A stretch of 36,766 nucleotides of DNA from Flavobacteriales bacterium. Lineage in GTDB: Bacteria; Bacteroidota; Bacteroidia; Flavobacteriales; TMED113. The stretch is from NCBI GenBank assembly GCA_002698365.1, contig NZWM01000049.1, positions 1-36,766 of the forward strand. The letters are read 5' to 3'. The position numbers and the translations under genes were made by a program. Shown here one piece after another: positions 1 to 9,406 of the stretch (the first letter of the stretch is position 1; each line of letters begins with the position of its first letter). The notes beneath the pieces were generated by a model. The model made no database searches. It was not told where the DNA came from and saw nothing but the letters and a program-made list of their open reading frames with translations.

Positions 1-2464
1 CATCATTCACTTCATATTTATATGCCCACCAATCTGAAAAAGTAGATGCGCTTGCACCATGGTCTTTTAATTCGTCTGCAATTTTATAACCTTCTAGAAT
101 ATGTGTAAAAGTGTTAATTTTAAAATCAAATTTATTAGCTAATTCCATTAGCATCAAGATTTCAGATTGTATATATGAATGACATGTAATAAATCTTGTA
201 TTATTTAGTATTTCAACTAAAGCATCTAATTCCAAATCTTTTCTAGGTTTCGGTATTCTTTTGTTTTTGTTATATTCTTTTTGATTTTTATTATATTCTT
301 TTGCACGTATAAAAGCATCTTCTATAATCTGTTCAACACCCATTCTAGTTTGGGGAAAACGAGTTCGATATCTACTGCCCCAATTGGATTGTTTGACATT
401 TTCACCTAATGCAAATTTAATAAACGGTTTAGCGTTTTCATATTTTAAATCTTCTGCTATTTTACCCCATCTCAACTTGATAATTGCTGATTGCCCACCA
501 ATTGGATTGGCGGAACCATGTAGTAATTGAGCTATTGTCACCCCGCCTGCTAATTGTCTATAAATATTTATATCATTAGCATTAATAGCATCTCCAATTC
601 TAACCTCAGCAGTTACTGATTGTGTCCCTTCATTTACACCTCTACTTATCGCAATGTGTGAATGTTCATCAATAATCCCAGAAGTGATATGCTTATTTGA
701 TGCATCAATAATTTCAACTTTTTTTGGAGATTGAAATATACGTGTGCTTAAATTTTTACCTACAGCTATTATCTTTCCTTTTTCAATTGCTACGTCACAG
801 CTATCTATTATTCCTGAGGATTCGTTGGTCCAAACAGTAGCGTTTTGAAATAGTATTGATTTTTGAGGTGGTGTTTTGGATAAACCATATGCCATATTTG
901 GGTATATTATCTTGCTATGCTTTTTATTATTCGTTACTTGTTTTTCGGATTGTAAATTGCTTGACTTGAGTTTAAGCATCTTCCATATTCCCCAGTTACC
1001 TAATGAATCATAAAATTCTCCTTGCATTAAGGAATCCGAAAAAATACCACTAAAAAAATGTCCTTTTTTATGAAAGTTTATTTTTTGATCAGTTATTTCT
1101 ATTTTTTTGATCTGGTCTTTAACCAGAGAGTCATTTCTAATTTTAATTTTCTGATTCTCAATATATAACTCTACCTTATTTAGCTCTTGATCATTAACAT
1201 AAAATGTATATTCACCAACTAAATTATTAGTATTCATATTGCTTACATCAAACTTTTTTCCGTTAATCCAATTTTGATGAATACAGAAATCATGTTCAAA
1301 AAGGTCCCCACTAAAAATTAAAAAATTTGCTTTTTTACCTTTTTCAATTGACCCGACTTGATTATAGATATTTAAAAAATTTGCTGGATTATAAGTTAAT
1401 GTTTTTAGTATTTGATTTTTTGTGACACCTGTTGATATAATTGTTTGAATATTTTTTAAAAAATTTTCAAACTCTTTGATGCCATCAGTAGTGATAGCAA
1501 TATCTATATCATTATTTAATAAAATTGACACATTGAATGGTGCGGTATCAGCATGTTTTAAGGAGGCTAAGGAAATATCATTATTTTCATAAGGGTCATT
1601 ACTAATTTTTAGACTTGGAAAATTAATTGGCACAATTAATTCCAATGATAGTTGTTTAATCTCATGAACTCTTTTATACTCATCACCACTTGTTTTAATT
1701 ATATAATTTTCACCAAATTCATCACCAATTTTATGAGCTCTAAAAATAGATTGATAATCGTTTACTTCAAAAATTTTAGGAAGATGAATTTTTTCACTAA
1801 AAGCCTTAAGAGAATTATTAAAAATTTTATTTTGATTTTGGTACCAGTTTAAATCATAATATGCTTGTCTTAAAAGCGCTATTGAACCCATTAGAGATTT
1901 TGGATAATCAGTTGTTGAGGAACCCCTATCAAATGAGAAACACAATGCTGCTTGGTCTAAAAGAATTGATTTATGAGGCTTGTTATAAGACAAGAGTATT
2001 AAGCTGGATGAACCTCTTATGATACCATCTTGATTAAATGTATTTAGTGTTCCAAAACCATTGTTGATAAAACTTTCTGCTTGTTTCACATTGATCTTAA
2101 AATTATCTATTGCATTTTTTTCAATATTTAAAGCTGGATTCCAAGAACCTAATTCTGATTCATTTGTTTTGGAAATTTGACCATAATTAGTAAATATATC
2201 TATGAAGGATGGACAAATTGTATAGCCATTTAAATCAATAATTTTTGCATCTTCGGGTATTCTTATTTGTTGACCCACTTTGATGATTTTGTCATTCTTG
2301 ATTAATAATGTGCCATTTTCTATCTTATTATTATATGTTATGTGTATGTCCGCGTTAATAAACGCATGTGTTATTTGATCTGTTTCATGAACACCATTTA
2401 TAGGAAAGTTTTCTTGCGTCAATGAAACAAGAGGAAATAATAATACTAGTATTAATTTTTTCAT
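1..2464 (-). CDS. Amidohydrolase family protein (imidazolonepropionase-like), tandem-domain, truncated by window start
   Basis: Open frame on the minus strand from ATG at 2464 (MKKLILVLLFPLVSLTQENFP, signal peptide) to the window edge; missing from the ORF track because no stop lies in the window. Second half has GIIDEHSHIAISRG (HxH) and THILEGYKIADELKDHGASASTFSDWWAYKYEV, typical of imidazolonepropionase-like amidohydrolases. Confidence 0.85.
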   Translation of the reverse strand, partial: MKKLILVLLFPLVSLTQENFPINGVHETDQITHAFINADIHITYNNKIENGTLLIKNDKIIKVGQQIRIPEDAKIIDLNGYTICPSFIDIFTNYGQISKTNESELGSWNPALNIEKNAIDNFKINVKQAESFINNGFGTLNTFNQDGIIRGSSSLILLSYNKPHKSILLDQAALCFSFDRGSSTTDYPKSLMGSIALLRQAYYDLNWYQNQNKIFNNSLKAFSEKIHLPKIFEVNDYQSIFRAHKIGDEFGENYIIKTSGDEYKRVHEIKQLSLELIVPINFPSLKISNDPYENNDISLASLKHADTAPFNVSILLNNDIDIAITTDGIKEFENFLKNIQTIISTGVTKNQILKTLTYNPANFLNIYNQVGSIEKGKKANFLIFSGDLFEHDFCIHQNWINGKKFDVSNMNTNNLVGEYTFYVNDQELNKVELYIENQKIKIRNDSLVKDQIKKIEITDQKINFHKKGHFFSGIFSDSLMQGEFYDSLGNWGIWKMLKLKSSNLQSEKQVTNNKKHSKIIYPNMAYGLSKTPPQKSILFQNATVWTNESSGIIDSCDVAIEKGKIIAVGKNLSTRIFQSPKKVEIIDASNKHITSGIIDEHSHIAISRGVNEGTQSVTAEVRIGDAINANDINIYRQLAGGVTIAQLLHGSANPIGGQSAIIKLRWGKIAEDLKYENAKPFIKFALGENVKQSNWGSRYRTRFPQTRMGVEQIIEDAFIRAKEYNKNQKEYNKNKRIPKPRKDLELDALVEILNNTRFITCHSYIQSEILMLMELANKFDFKINTFTHILEGYKIADELKDHGASASTFSDWWAYKYEVND

Positions 2465-2585
2465 ATTTAAAATATATTCAATAATTGCAAATATAATAGT
2501 TTAATGTCTAGTAGAGGGGCTTAAGATTACTGCGCATTATTTTAGGCTGATTAAGGAAGATGTTTCCAACAATCAGGAAAAGTTT

Positions 2586-3086
2586 TTAAAAATAAATCAG
2601 TTCTATAGGTACTCCTAATGTTTGATTTTCTTCAATAGTAAAGTTGCAATCCTCATATTGAGGAGCAGAAAAGCCAATTGATGGATTGTTAGAAAAGCCA
2701 AATCCTTCTATTGGCATTCCCAACCAGTTAACATCAAGCTCTTCATTTTCGTTTTCGTCATGAAATATGCTAATAGCATAAGTTCCAGGATTGACATTTT
2801 CTATTAAAACAATCATCGCATTATCTGTAATTATTACAGTAGAATCTTTATATGTGTTATTCTCATCTTCAAATGAGTCAGCATTATCAAAGATTGCAAT
2901 TGCTAATTGACCATTTGTATTGTTGAGTCCAGAGACTTCCAATTGAATATTTGTTGTTTCTTGATTCATATCATGTGCTTCTACTTCAGGTGTGTCCCCA
3001 AACTCATCTTTATTACAACCTATATTGACAATTAAACAATACAAAAAAAAGAAAATTAAAAATTTATTCAGATTATTTATATACAT
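2586..3086 (-). CDS. DUF2141-like lipoprotein
   Basis: 166 aa; lipobox-like NIGC; LEVSGLNNTNGQLAIAIFDNADSF...NVNPGTYAISIFHDENENEELDVNWLGMPIEGFGFSNN is the DUF2141 pattern. Confidence 0.8.
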   Translation of the reverse strand: MYINNLNKFLIFFFLYCLIVNIGCNKDEFGDTPEVEAHDMNQETTNIQLEVSGLNNTNGQLAIAIFDNADSFEDENNTYKDSTVIITDNAMIVLIENVNPGTYAISIFHDENENEELDVNWLGMPIEGFGFSNNPSIGFSAPQYEDCNFTIEENQTLGVPIELIYF

Positions 3087-3119
3087 AATAGACGTATTAT
3101 TTAATGTAGCATAATATAG

Positions 3120-3917
3120 TTATTGTAATAAGATTTTTTTGATGACAGTTCCATCGTTATATATATCGAACAATATTTTGTTGTTTGATTCTTTGACTGG
3201 TTTTCCCAATATGTTTATTGTTTTTACGATGTTTTTATTTTTTAAATTTGTACTGTTTTCTACATCTAACATTTGCATTAATAAATTATCAATGTGGTTA
3301 GTTATTTCTGCGCAATCAATGACTCCACCTTGATGCGCATAAGTTATTCCCTGTAATGGAGGAGTTTCATTCTCATCATATATGCAGCATGAATTGTCTC
3401 CACAATACGCGGAACATCCTAGTTCATAATTAATCGCAGATTGATCACCACAACACAGGTTGGCACGTAGTACATAGCTTTGTGCAAAACCACCATTTTC
3501 TCCACACCCTCCATAGAATTGTCCCCAGAAACTTGGTGTATTTTGGGTTCCCCCCATTTGACTAAAATTAGGCACATTAGGCATGCCATGTTCTTCAACC
3601 CATTCTATGGCTACTTCATCTGTAGATTCACCATCTCCCACATCCATTGCCAATACAATCACATCACCATTATTTTGTCCATAGTTTTGATATAATGATT
3701 CAATACATGGTGATGAAGCCATGCAGCTTCCACAAGTGAGCAAATAAAAATCAAGCACTACAATTTTACCACTATATAGATAATTATTTAATGTATGTAA
3801 ATCCCCATTTGTGTCCGAAAAGTTAATAAATCCACTTGGCATAAAACCTTCATTACATTGTGCATTTATGTGAGTAGTAAAAATTAGAAACAAACAGGCA
3901 AATAGTATTTTTTTCAT
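3120..3917 (-). CDS. Secreted thioredoxin-fold/redoxin protein with short T9SS-like C-terminal tail
   Basis: Signal peptide; KIVVLDFYLLTCGSCMASSPCIESL (CxxC); Cys-rich segment; C-terminus VKTINILGKPVKESNNKILFDIYNDGTVIKKILLQ. Confidence 0.75.
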   Translation of the reverse strand: MKKILFACLFLIFTTHINAQCNEGFMPSGFINFSDTNGDLHTLNNYLYSGKIVVLDFYLLTCGSCMASSPCIESLYQNYGQNNGDVIVLAMDVGDGESTDEVAIEWVEEHGMPNVPNFSQMGGTQNTPSFWGQFYGGCGENGGFAQSYVLRANLCCGDQSAINYELGCSAYCGDNSCCIYDENETPPLQGITYAHQGGVIDCAEITNHIDNLLMQMLDVENSTNLKNKNIVKTINILGKPVKESNNKILFDIYNDGTVIKKILLQ

Positions 3918-4013
3918 AGTTAGGATAGATGTTATATTAAAATGTGGAATTCTAGTATTTTGTGGGATTTATATTGAATTAATAGATTTAATGTAAATTT
4001 AATTTTTCTAATG

Positions 4014-4811
4014 TTATTTGTAAAGTTTCAAAGTATTTTTTTTCATGTCCCATGTAACATTCTGAAATTTTGTCAATAAACTTATGCCTAATAATGATGG
4101 GTTATTTCCTTCTTGGTCAATACTTGCAATCACATTTTGAATTGTGTATTGTCCGATTTGAATTTCTTTTAAAATCACAAGTTTAGCTTCTATGTCACCA
4201 CCAATTCCTATAGCTTTATGCTCTTGATTTAAATCTGTATATTGTACACCTGATCTGACTAATCTTCTCCATTCTTTTAATCCGATTGATAAGATTTCAG
4301 CACCCGTGTCAAATATAAAGTCTGTATCTATAGCGTTAATTTTAAGTGTAATATAATATAAGTTTTGTGAGCGGTCTTTTTTTAAATTTATGATTGTATA
4401 TTCTTTGGGCCCTATCACATCTTCTTTGTTGTAAAATGTTTTTGCAATTGCTTTGTCAGTTGTTTGACCATTTTGAAAATGACGTTCCAGTTTATGTAAA
4501 TGTGTTTCCGAGTACATAACCCCGTTCCACTGTTTTCCATTTTTCCATTCTCCTTCAAACACATCTCCTTCCAACCAGCTATATACTCCTTTCCATTTTT
4601 TCCCATTTTTCCATTCTCCTTCAAACACATCTCCTTCTACCCAGCTATATATGCCCCTCCAAGGTTTTCTATTTTTCCATTCTCCTTCAAACACATCTCC
4701 ATGACCCCAAGTATATATGCCGGTTCCATTATTACAACCGTCTTTAGGCACACAGTATTGTGACAACATAATAGTTGGCAATAAAATAAGTAATGTGATT
4801 ATTTGTTTCAT
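4014..4811 (-). CDS. MORN-repeat protein fused to a retropepsin-like aspartic protease domain
   Basis: 265 aa; three tandem 22-aa GxYxWxxGDVFEGEWKNxKxW repeats, then FIFDTGAEILSIG and a C-terminal SLLGISLLTKF...LKLYK stretch typical of retropepsin-like folds. Confidence 0.8.
   Translation of the reverse strand: MKQIITLLILLPTIMLSQYCVPKDGCNNGTGIYTWGHGDVFEGEWKNRKPWRGIYSWVEGDVFEGEWKNGKKWKGVYSWLEGDVFEGEWKNGKQWNGVMYSETHLHKLERHFQNGQTTDKAIAKTFYNKEDVIGPKEYTIINLKKDRSQNLYYITLKINAIDTDFIFDTGAEILSIGLKEWRRLVRSGVQYTDLNQEHKAIGIGGDIEAKLVILKEIQIGQYTIQNVIASIDQEGNNPSLLGISLLTKFQNVTWDMKKNTLKLYK
4524..4721 (-). repeat. Three tandem 66-bp MORN repeats
   Basis: ATTTTTCCATTCTCCTTCAAACACATCTCC recurs three times at 66-bp spacing; encodes residues 31-96 of the 4014-4811 protein. 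Confidence 0.85.
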
Positions 4812-5150
4812 TTATGCACAGTTTACACATTTTCTACTTTCGGGAATGATTAATAATCTCCCTACCGGAATCATGTTTTGACATTTTATACATATGCCAA
4901 AATTTGCTTTTTTCATTTCTCTTTCAGCTATTTTTAATTTTTTTAATTTTTCTTCGGCTTTTTTTAATGCTAATTCTGTTACACTTTTATTATTAATGGC
5001 ATCCATCCTAGATACTCTACCAATTGCATTTTCAGGCGCTATTGGTTTGCTTAATTCTTTGTATTCTTTTATGGATGAGATAGTGTTTTGTATTTCTTTT
5101 TTTATTCTAGTTTGAATTTTCAGTTTATTTTTTTCACTAAGTTTACTCAT
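4812..5150 (-). CDS. DksA/TraR C4-type zinc-finger family protein
   Basis: 112 aa; coiled-coil N-half, then CIKCQNMIPVGRLLIIPESRKCVNC; stop codon directly abuts the start of the next gene. Confidence 0.85.
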   Translation of the reverse strand: MSKLSEKNKLKIQTRIKKEIQNTISSIKEYKELSKPIAPENAIGRVSRMDAINNKSVTELALKKAEEKLKKLKIAEREMKKANFGICIKCQNMIPVGRLLIIPESRKCVNCA

Positions 5151-5226
5151 AATTATCTTAAAAGATAGTAAGAAAAAATAAATTATATGTATTTAACATT
5201 TCAGCATAACTAAGATATATCAAAAT

Positions 5227-5682
5227 ATGATTTCACATATAAAATTTTGTACTATTGTTATTATGTCTTTGTTTTACATGGGAGTAGGTTTAGCTCATTT
5301 TATATCTCCTGAAAAATTTCTATTGATTATGCCTCCCTATCTTCCGTATCATTTGGAACTTATCTACATAAGTGGTTTTATAGAAATCTTGCTTGGTGTT
5401 TTATTGCTAATAAAGAGATGGCGCGTATTTGCAGGAGTTGGACTAATAATATTATTGATTTCAGTTTTTCCAGCAAATATATATTTATATAGCTCGGATA
5501 TTGCTAGGGATGCATATGGTCAAATATCAAAATCAGATGCATTAATAAGAATGTTTTTCCAATTACCTTTGGTTATGATTGCTTATTGGCATAGTCAAAA
5601 AAACACCTCTAAACAGATTTCATATCTGTATATATTTATATCTGTTATTACTATTTTGTATTTTAGCTATATATTATTTTAA
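5227..5682 (+). CDS. DoxX-like integral membrane protein
   Basis: 151 aa, four hydrophobic segments, FYMGVGLAHFISPEKFLLIMPPYLPYHLELIYISGFIEILLGVLLL. Confidence 0.75.
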   Translation: MISHIKFCTIVIMSLFYMGVGLAHFISPEKFLLIMPPYLPYHLELIYISGFIEILLGVLLLIKRWRVFAGVGLIILLISVFPANIYLYSSDIARDAYGQISKSDALIRMFFQLPLVMIAYWHSQKNTSKQISYLYIFISVITILYFSYILF

Positions 5683-7071
5683 TATTTGTGTTTTTTTAAC
5701 ACTTCCGTCACGATAAATATTGATGTTAAAACCATTTTGTTGTTTTTCACGTCCTAGTATATCGATAGTTTTAACAAGTTCCTTTTCAAGCATTAAGTCT
5801 TTATTCATTTCTAGCGGCCATGCTGCTATTTGCATAAAGAAATCCCATATTTGTTCATCTGCAAAACTAGGCCATGTGTGTGCCATTCCATTTGCAACAT
5901 ATAGTCTTAATTCTGTTGATGTATTACTAGTGCAACTAAAATATTGGGTAACATCGGTTGAATAGTCAAATCCAAAATTAATTGTTTCTTCATTTGTGCA
6001 ACCGTGCATGTTACTCCAAAAATCCATAATTGTATAAATATCTGGAGCTCCTCCCCAACCCTCACTCACATAGCCCATAGATCCATCCATAGGCACGATA
6101 TCATCATTTGTCCCACTAATTTGCATTACTGGTATCATTTCAGATGGGTTGCATTCATCCCAGTCTGGCCCACTCATTGTACCTGTTACTGAAGCAATTG
6201 CTTTAAATATTTCTGGAGCATGACATGCTAATGACCAGCTCATGAAACCACCATTAGAGAAACCACATGAAAATGTTTTATTAGGATCTAAATCGTATTC
6301 TTCTTGAAGAGATAAGGCTAGATTAGACAAGAATCCCAAATCATCAACCGTTGTCATTGAAGTATTAAAATTTGCATTCCAGTGGTTGGCTCCAATCATA
6401 TCAGTTAGTCCGTTGGGATAACATATTACAAATCCATGCTGATCAGCTTGTTCTTGAAATAGACCAATCATATCTGATCCAGAACCCCAATAGCCATGTA
6501 ATACAAACACAAGCGGAGCATTTTCTGGTAGGTTCTCAGGAACATATAAAAAATATTCTCTTTCTTGTTTGTCCCAGTCATAAAATAGTGGTGTAATACA
6601 AGAGTCATCATCTATGGTAGCTAATTCATTATAATTAATTGCATCTTGATTAGTGCATCCTGGGATTTCCCATTCACAAGGATCAGTATTAACTTCAAAT
6701 GTCCAATACGCCCAAGTTCCATCAGTTAATTCATATGTCTCTGGAGATTTTGTGTTATTTACATTAACAATTATGTATCCATCGTTCCAGCCGTCTCCAT
6801 AACTGTCGTATGCCCCAATCATGTAGCACCCATCACTTGGTAGACATGCCTCAAAATTAATTGTTTCATAATTATTTGCACCTAGAAATCCCATTATTTG
6901 ATTTTCTGGACTCGGATTTTCTGTCATCCAGGTATTATAATCCCATAATCCCCAAGCCATTTCATAAGCCCATTCTCCAGTAGTGGTTGATATAGATATT
7001 GGATATTCACCTTCATCACATTGTCCAATCACAATAAAAGGAATAATTAAAAAGTAAATTAATTTTTTCAC
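5674..7071 (-). CDS. PHB-depolymerase/feruloyl-esterase-like (LpqC-type) secreted esterase with accessory modules and short T9SS-like tail
   Basis: GFSNGGFMSW (GxSxG), APLVFVLHGYWGSG, GMAHTWPSFADEQIWDFF; N-terminal DSYGDGW domain and GCTNQDAINY...DDDSC module; tail KTIDILGREKQQNGFNINIYRDGSVKKTQILK. The track start at 7098 is TTG; GTG at 7071 begins the signal peptide MKKLIYFLIIPFIVIGQ. Confidence 0.85.
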   Translation of the reverse strand: MKKLIYFLIIPFIVIGQCDEGEYPISISTTTGEWAYEMAWGLWDYNTWMTENPSPENQIMGFLGANNYETINFEACLPSDGCYMIGAYDSYGDGWNDGYIIVNVNNTKSPETYELTDGTWAYWTFEVNTDPCEWEIPGCTNQDAINYNELATIDDDSCITPLFYDWDKQEREYFLYVPENLPENAPLVFVLHGYWGSGSDMIGLFQEQADQHGFVICYPNGLTDMIGANHWNANFNTSMTTVDDLGFLSNLALSLQEEYDLDPNKTFSCGFSNGGFMSWSLACHAPEIFKAIASVTGTMSGPDWDECNPSEMIPVMQISGTNDDIVPMDGSMGYVSEGWGGAPDIYTIMDFWSNMHGCTNEETINFGFDYSTDVTQYFSCTSNTSTELRLYVANGMAHTWPSFADEQIWDFFMQIAAWPLEMNKDLMLEKELVKTIDILGREKQQNGFNINIYRDGSVKKTQILK

Positions 7072-7116
7072 ATTATATTTTTTGATTAATATGTACAAAT
7101 ATATCTTTTTTAATTT

Positions 7117-7488
7117 TTATCTCAGATATTTTTTGTCAATGTAAAAAGTTCCAAATGGAATCATAGATGCGATTAGAATAATGAAAGTTGTTTTTTGGTT
7201 CCAGTTTTTGTTTTCATCTTGAAAAATGGCAAAAAGTAGTCGATGTATGAAAAAGGGGACAATGTCTTTTGGCGGAGATTCGGCGCGGGATTTACTTAGT
7301 AGTTTAACAATAAGGCAGAAAATTATATATGCAATAAAGAAAATGCCATGAGGCATTCCCATCATTTTCACCAGAATGTCATTGTGTAAAAGATATTTTA
7401 ATGGTACACCGATGAAGAGTAAAGCTATATATGATATTCCCTCTAAGAAAGCAATAATTCTAAATATTTTTAGACTTGAATAGTTCAT
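7117..7488 (-). CDS. DUF3817-like membrane protein
   Basis: FRIIAFLEGISYIALLFIGVPLKYLLHNDILVKMMGMPHGIFFIAYI; overlaps the preceding gene by 4 nt (ATGA). Confidence 0.75.
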   Translation of the reverse strand: MNYSSLKIFRIIAFLEGISYIALLFIGVPLKYLLHNDILVKMMGMPHGIFFIAYIIFCLIVKLLSKSRAESPPKDIVPFFIHRLLFAIFQDENKNWNQKTTFIILIASMIPFGTFYIDKKYLR

Positions 7489-8090
7489 TGATATGTAATC
7501 CTTAGTTTATGATTTTTTTTAAATATACTTATAATTAATGTCGATATTTTTTTTGGAATTAAAAGTTTGATTTTGCAATCATTTTTCAAATCACTTTCAA
7601 TAATAGTAAGCTTATATTTTTTTATTACTTGCATTACATTATTTAATTCAGCGTAATTAAAAAGAAGAATGTATTCTTCGGTAATATCTTTTTCTATAAT
7701 ATTAACTCCCTCAAGAGTTAGTTTTGTTGCTGTTTGATAAGATCTAATTAAACCAGGTATGCCTAATTTTATTCCACCAAAATAACGCACTACTACAATT
7801 AAAATATTTGTCAATTCAAATTTTTGTATTTGTCGTAGTATTTGTTTGCCCGCAGTGGAAGAAGGTTCGCCATCATCATTAAATCTATATGTTGATCTAT
7901 CATGGTGCAGAATATATGCATAGCAATGATGATTAGCGGAATTGTGTATTTTCTTAAGTTCTTTGATTTTTTTATTTACATCAGATTGATTTTTTATTAT
8001 AAAGGAATATGCAATAAATTTACTTCCTCGCTCATTATATGTTGCGGTATTATTGGATTCAATTTCCTTATATGTCTGATCAAATAGCAT
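7485..8090 (-). CDS. YigZ/IMPACT family protein
   Basis: GSKFIAYSF...ANHHCYAYIL...YRFNDDGEPSSTAGKQILRQI...NILIVVVRYFGGIKLGIPGLIRSYQ. The track start at 8102 is TTG; ATG at 8090 (MLFDQTYKEI) is preferred. Confidence 0.9.
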   Translation of the reverse strand: MLFDQTYKEIESNNTATYNERGSKFIAYSFIIKNQSDVNKKIKELKKIHNSANHHCYAYILHHDRSTYRFNDDGEPSSTAGKQILRQIQKFELTNILIVVVRYFGGIKLGIPGLIRSYQTATKLTLEGVNIIEKDITEEYILLFNYAELNNVMQVIKKYKLTIIESDLKNDCKIKLLIPKKISTLIISIFKKNHKLRITYQ

Positions 8091-8106
8091 ACGAATTATC
8101 AAATTA

Positions 8107-8134
8107 AAAAAAGCAAGCCGAAGCTTGCTTTTTT
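8107..8134 (-). terminator. Rho-independent terminator with UUCG tetraloop
   Basis: Minus strand reads AAAAAAGCAAGC-TTCG-GCTTGCTTTTTTT, downstream of the 8160-8675 gene. Confidence 0.85.
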
Positions 8135-8159
8135 ATCATTCTGAAAAAAAGAATTAGAT

Positions 8160-8675
8160 TTATAAAAGTGGATTTAATTTTTTACCTTTTTTCTTCTTTT
8201 TCCCAGTTTCTTCCATCATGACTGGAGCTGTAGAATTGGTTGGAGTTGCAGAATTCATATAGTCTTTAAAGTTGATGATTTTTTCATCATCTCTTAACAC
8301 AGAATGTCCATCATCTCGACCATTGTCAGTTATAAATGTTATTAATTTATCATTGACATCAAAAACAAAATATACATCATGTAATTTTCCTACATATTTC
8401 TCATTTCCTGATTTTTCAGAACCTAAGAAATCTTTTGATTCAGGAGCTATTTCTCTTTCTTTGATTTTGTATTTATATGTAACAATTTTATAGCCAGTAG
8501 TTTCTTGTACATATATGTCATATGGCATAAAACCAATTTTATCTATCACTTTATTGATAGATTCTCCTCTATTTACATTTAGTAATGAATCTACATTAGT
8601 AAATTTTGGATGCATTACCACAGAACAAGATGTTAAAAAGAGTCCTGCGAATAAAATAATAAACGTTTTTTTCAT
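8160..8675 (-). CDS. Hypothetical lipoprotein
   Basis: 171 aa; signal peptide and lipobox LFLTSCSVV; Lys-rich C-terminus. Confidence 0.7.
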   Translation of the reverse strand: MKKTFIILFAGLFLTSCSVVMHPKFTNVDSLLNVNRGESINKVIDKIGFMPYDIYVQETTGYKIVTYKYKIKEREIAPESKDFLGSEKSGNEKYVGKLHDVYFVFDVNDKLITFITDNGRDDGHSVLRDDEKIINFKDYMNSATPTNSTAPVMMEETGKKKKKGKKLNPLL

Positions 8676-8705
8676 AATTTTTTTAGTTTAATAGTTAATA
8701 ATTGT

Positions 8706-9272
8706 TTATTTAAAAAACCACTTTAGTCCAAATACTAAAGCAGTGTAAGTGTTATAATTTTCTTCCTCTTCCCAATCATACATAAAATAGCCGGTATCAA
8801 CCCAGGTTGACCCCGTCCAATAATCATACTCCCAATATCCGTTCTCAACGTATGTTTCTATTTCTCTTTCAAGTGTTGACATTTGGGAATAGGTCAGTAA
8901 TTCAGTGTAAAATGCAAAATTCTTCCATCCATAGGATACTCCAAGTGCACCTACAAATTCACCATGGAAACCCAAATCAGCACCTCCACCAATATATATA
9001 TTTAAAGGCATGTCGAGTATTCTGTAAGAAAGATCTAATCTTGCTGGAATCACAACTTCATATGTTACATCTAGTTCAGCACTTATGTTTGTTCCATAAT
9101 TTGCAGAAAGAGAAATGGCAATTTTATCTGTTATTGGTTGTGTGAAATATAAGCCAGAGAACAACATGCCACTCGTGCTAATCCCATTATTAATTGCTAT
9201 TTTTTTTGTTGACTGTGCATTTATGTTTAAACTTATAAACAATGCTATAAATACTAGTATTATTTTTTTCAT
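8706..9272 (-). CDS. Hypothetical exported protein, probable outer-membrane beta-barrel
   Basis: Signal peptide ending NINAQ; alternating aromatic/hydrophobic strands; terminal LVFGLKWFFK. Confidence 0.65.
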   Translation of the reverse strand: MKKIILVFIALFISLNINAQSTKKIAINNGISTSGMLFSGLYFTQPITDKIAISLSANYGTNISAELDVTYEVVIPARLDLSYRILDMPLNIYIGGGADLGFHGEFVGALGVSYGWKNFAFYTELLTYSQMSTLEREIETYVENGYWEYDYWTGSTWVDTGYFMYDWEEEENYNTYTALVFGLKWFFK

Positions 9273-9406
9273 ATTTTAAAATATTTAAATTGTAGTAATG
9301 GGGGTACTAATAATAATTTGCACGAATTTAATTATTTTTCACATCAGAACAATCGTTCTGGTTTTTTTAATTGGTATAATCATTTTTTATTAATTGTATA
9401 ACAGAT

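Noticed and set aside
1652-1852. 66-aa plus-strand ORF
   Set aside because: Antisense to the continuous amidohydrolase frame; low-complexity translation with no recognisable motif.
4415-4763. ORFs at 4415-4630 (-) and 4500-4763 (+) overlapping the MORN repeats
   Set aside because: Alternate-frame translations of the same repeat DNA; the MORN/retropepsin frame explains the region.
4014-4811. Retroelement origin for the retropepsin-like domain
   Set aside because: No reverse transcriptase, integrase or terminal repeats nearby; signal peptide and MORN repeats fit a cellular exported protein.
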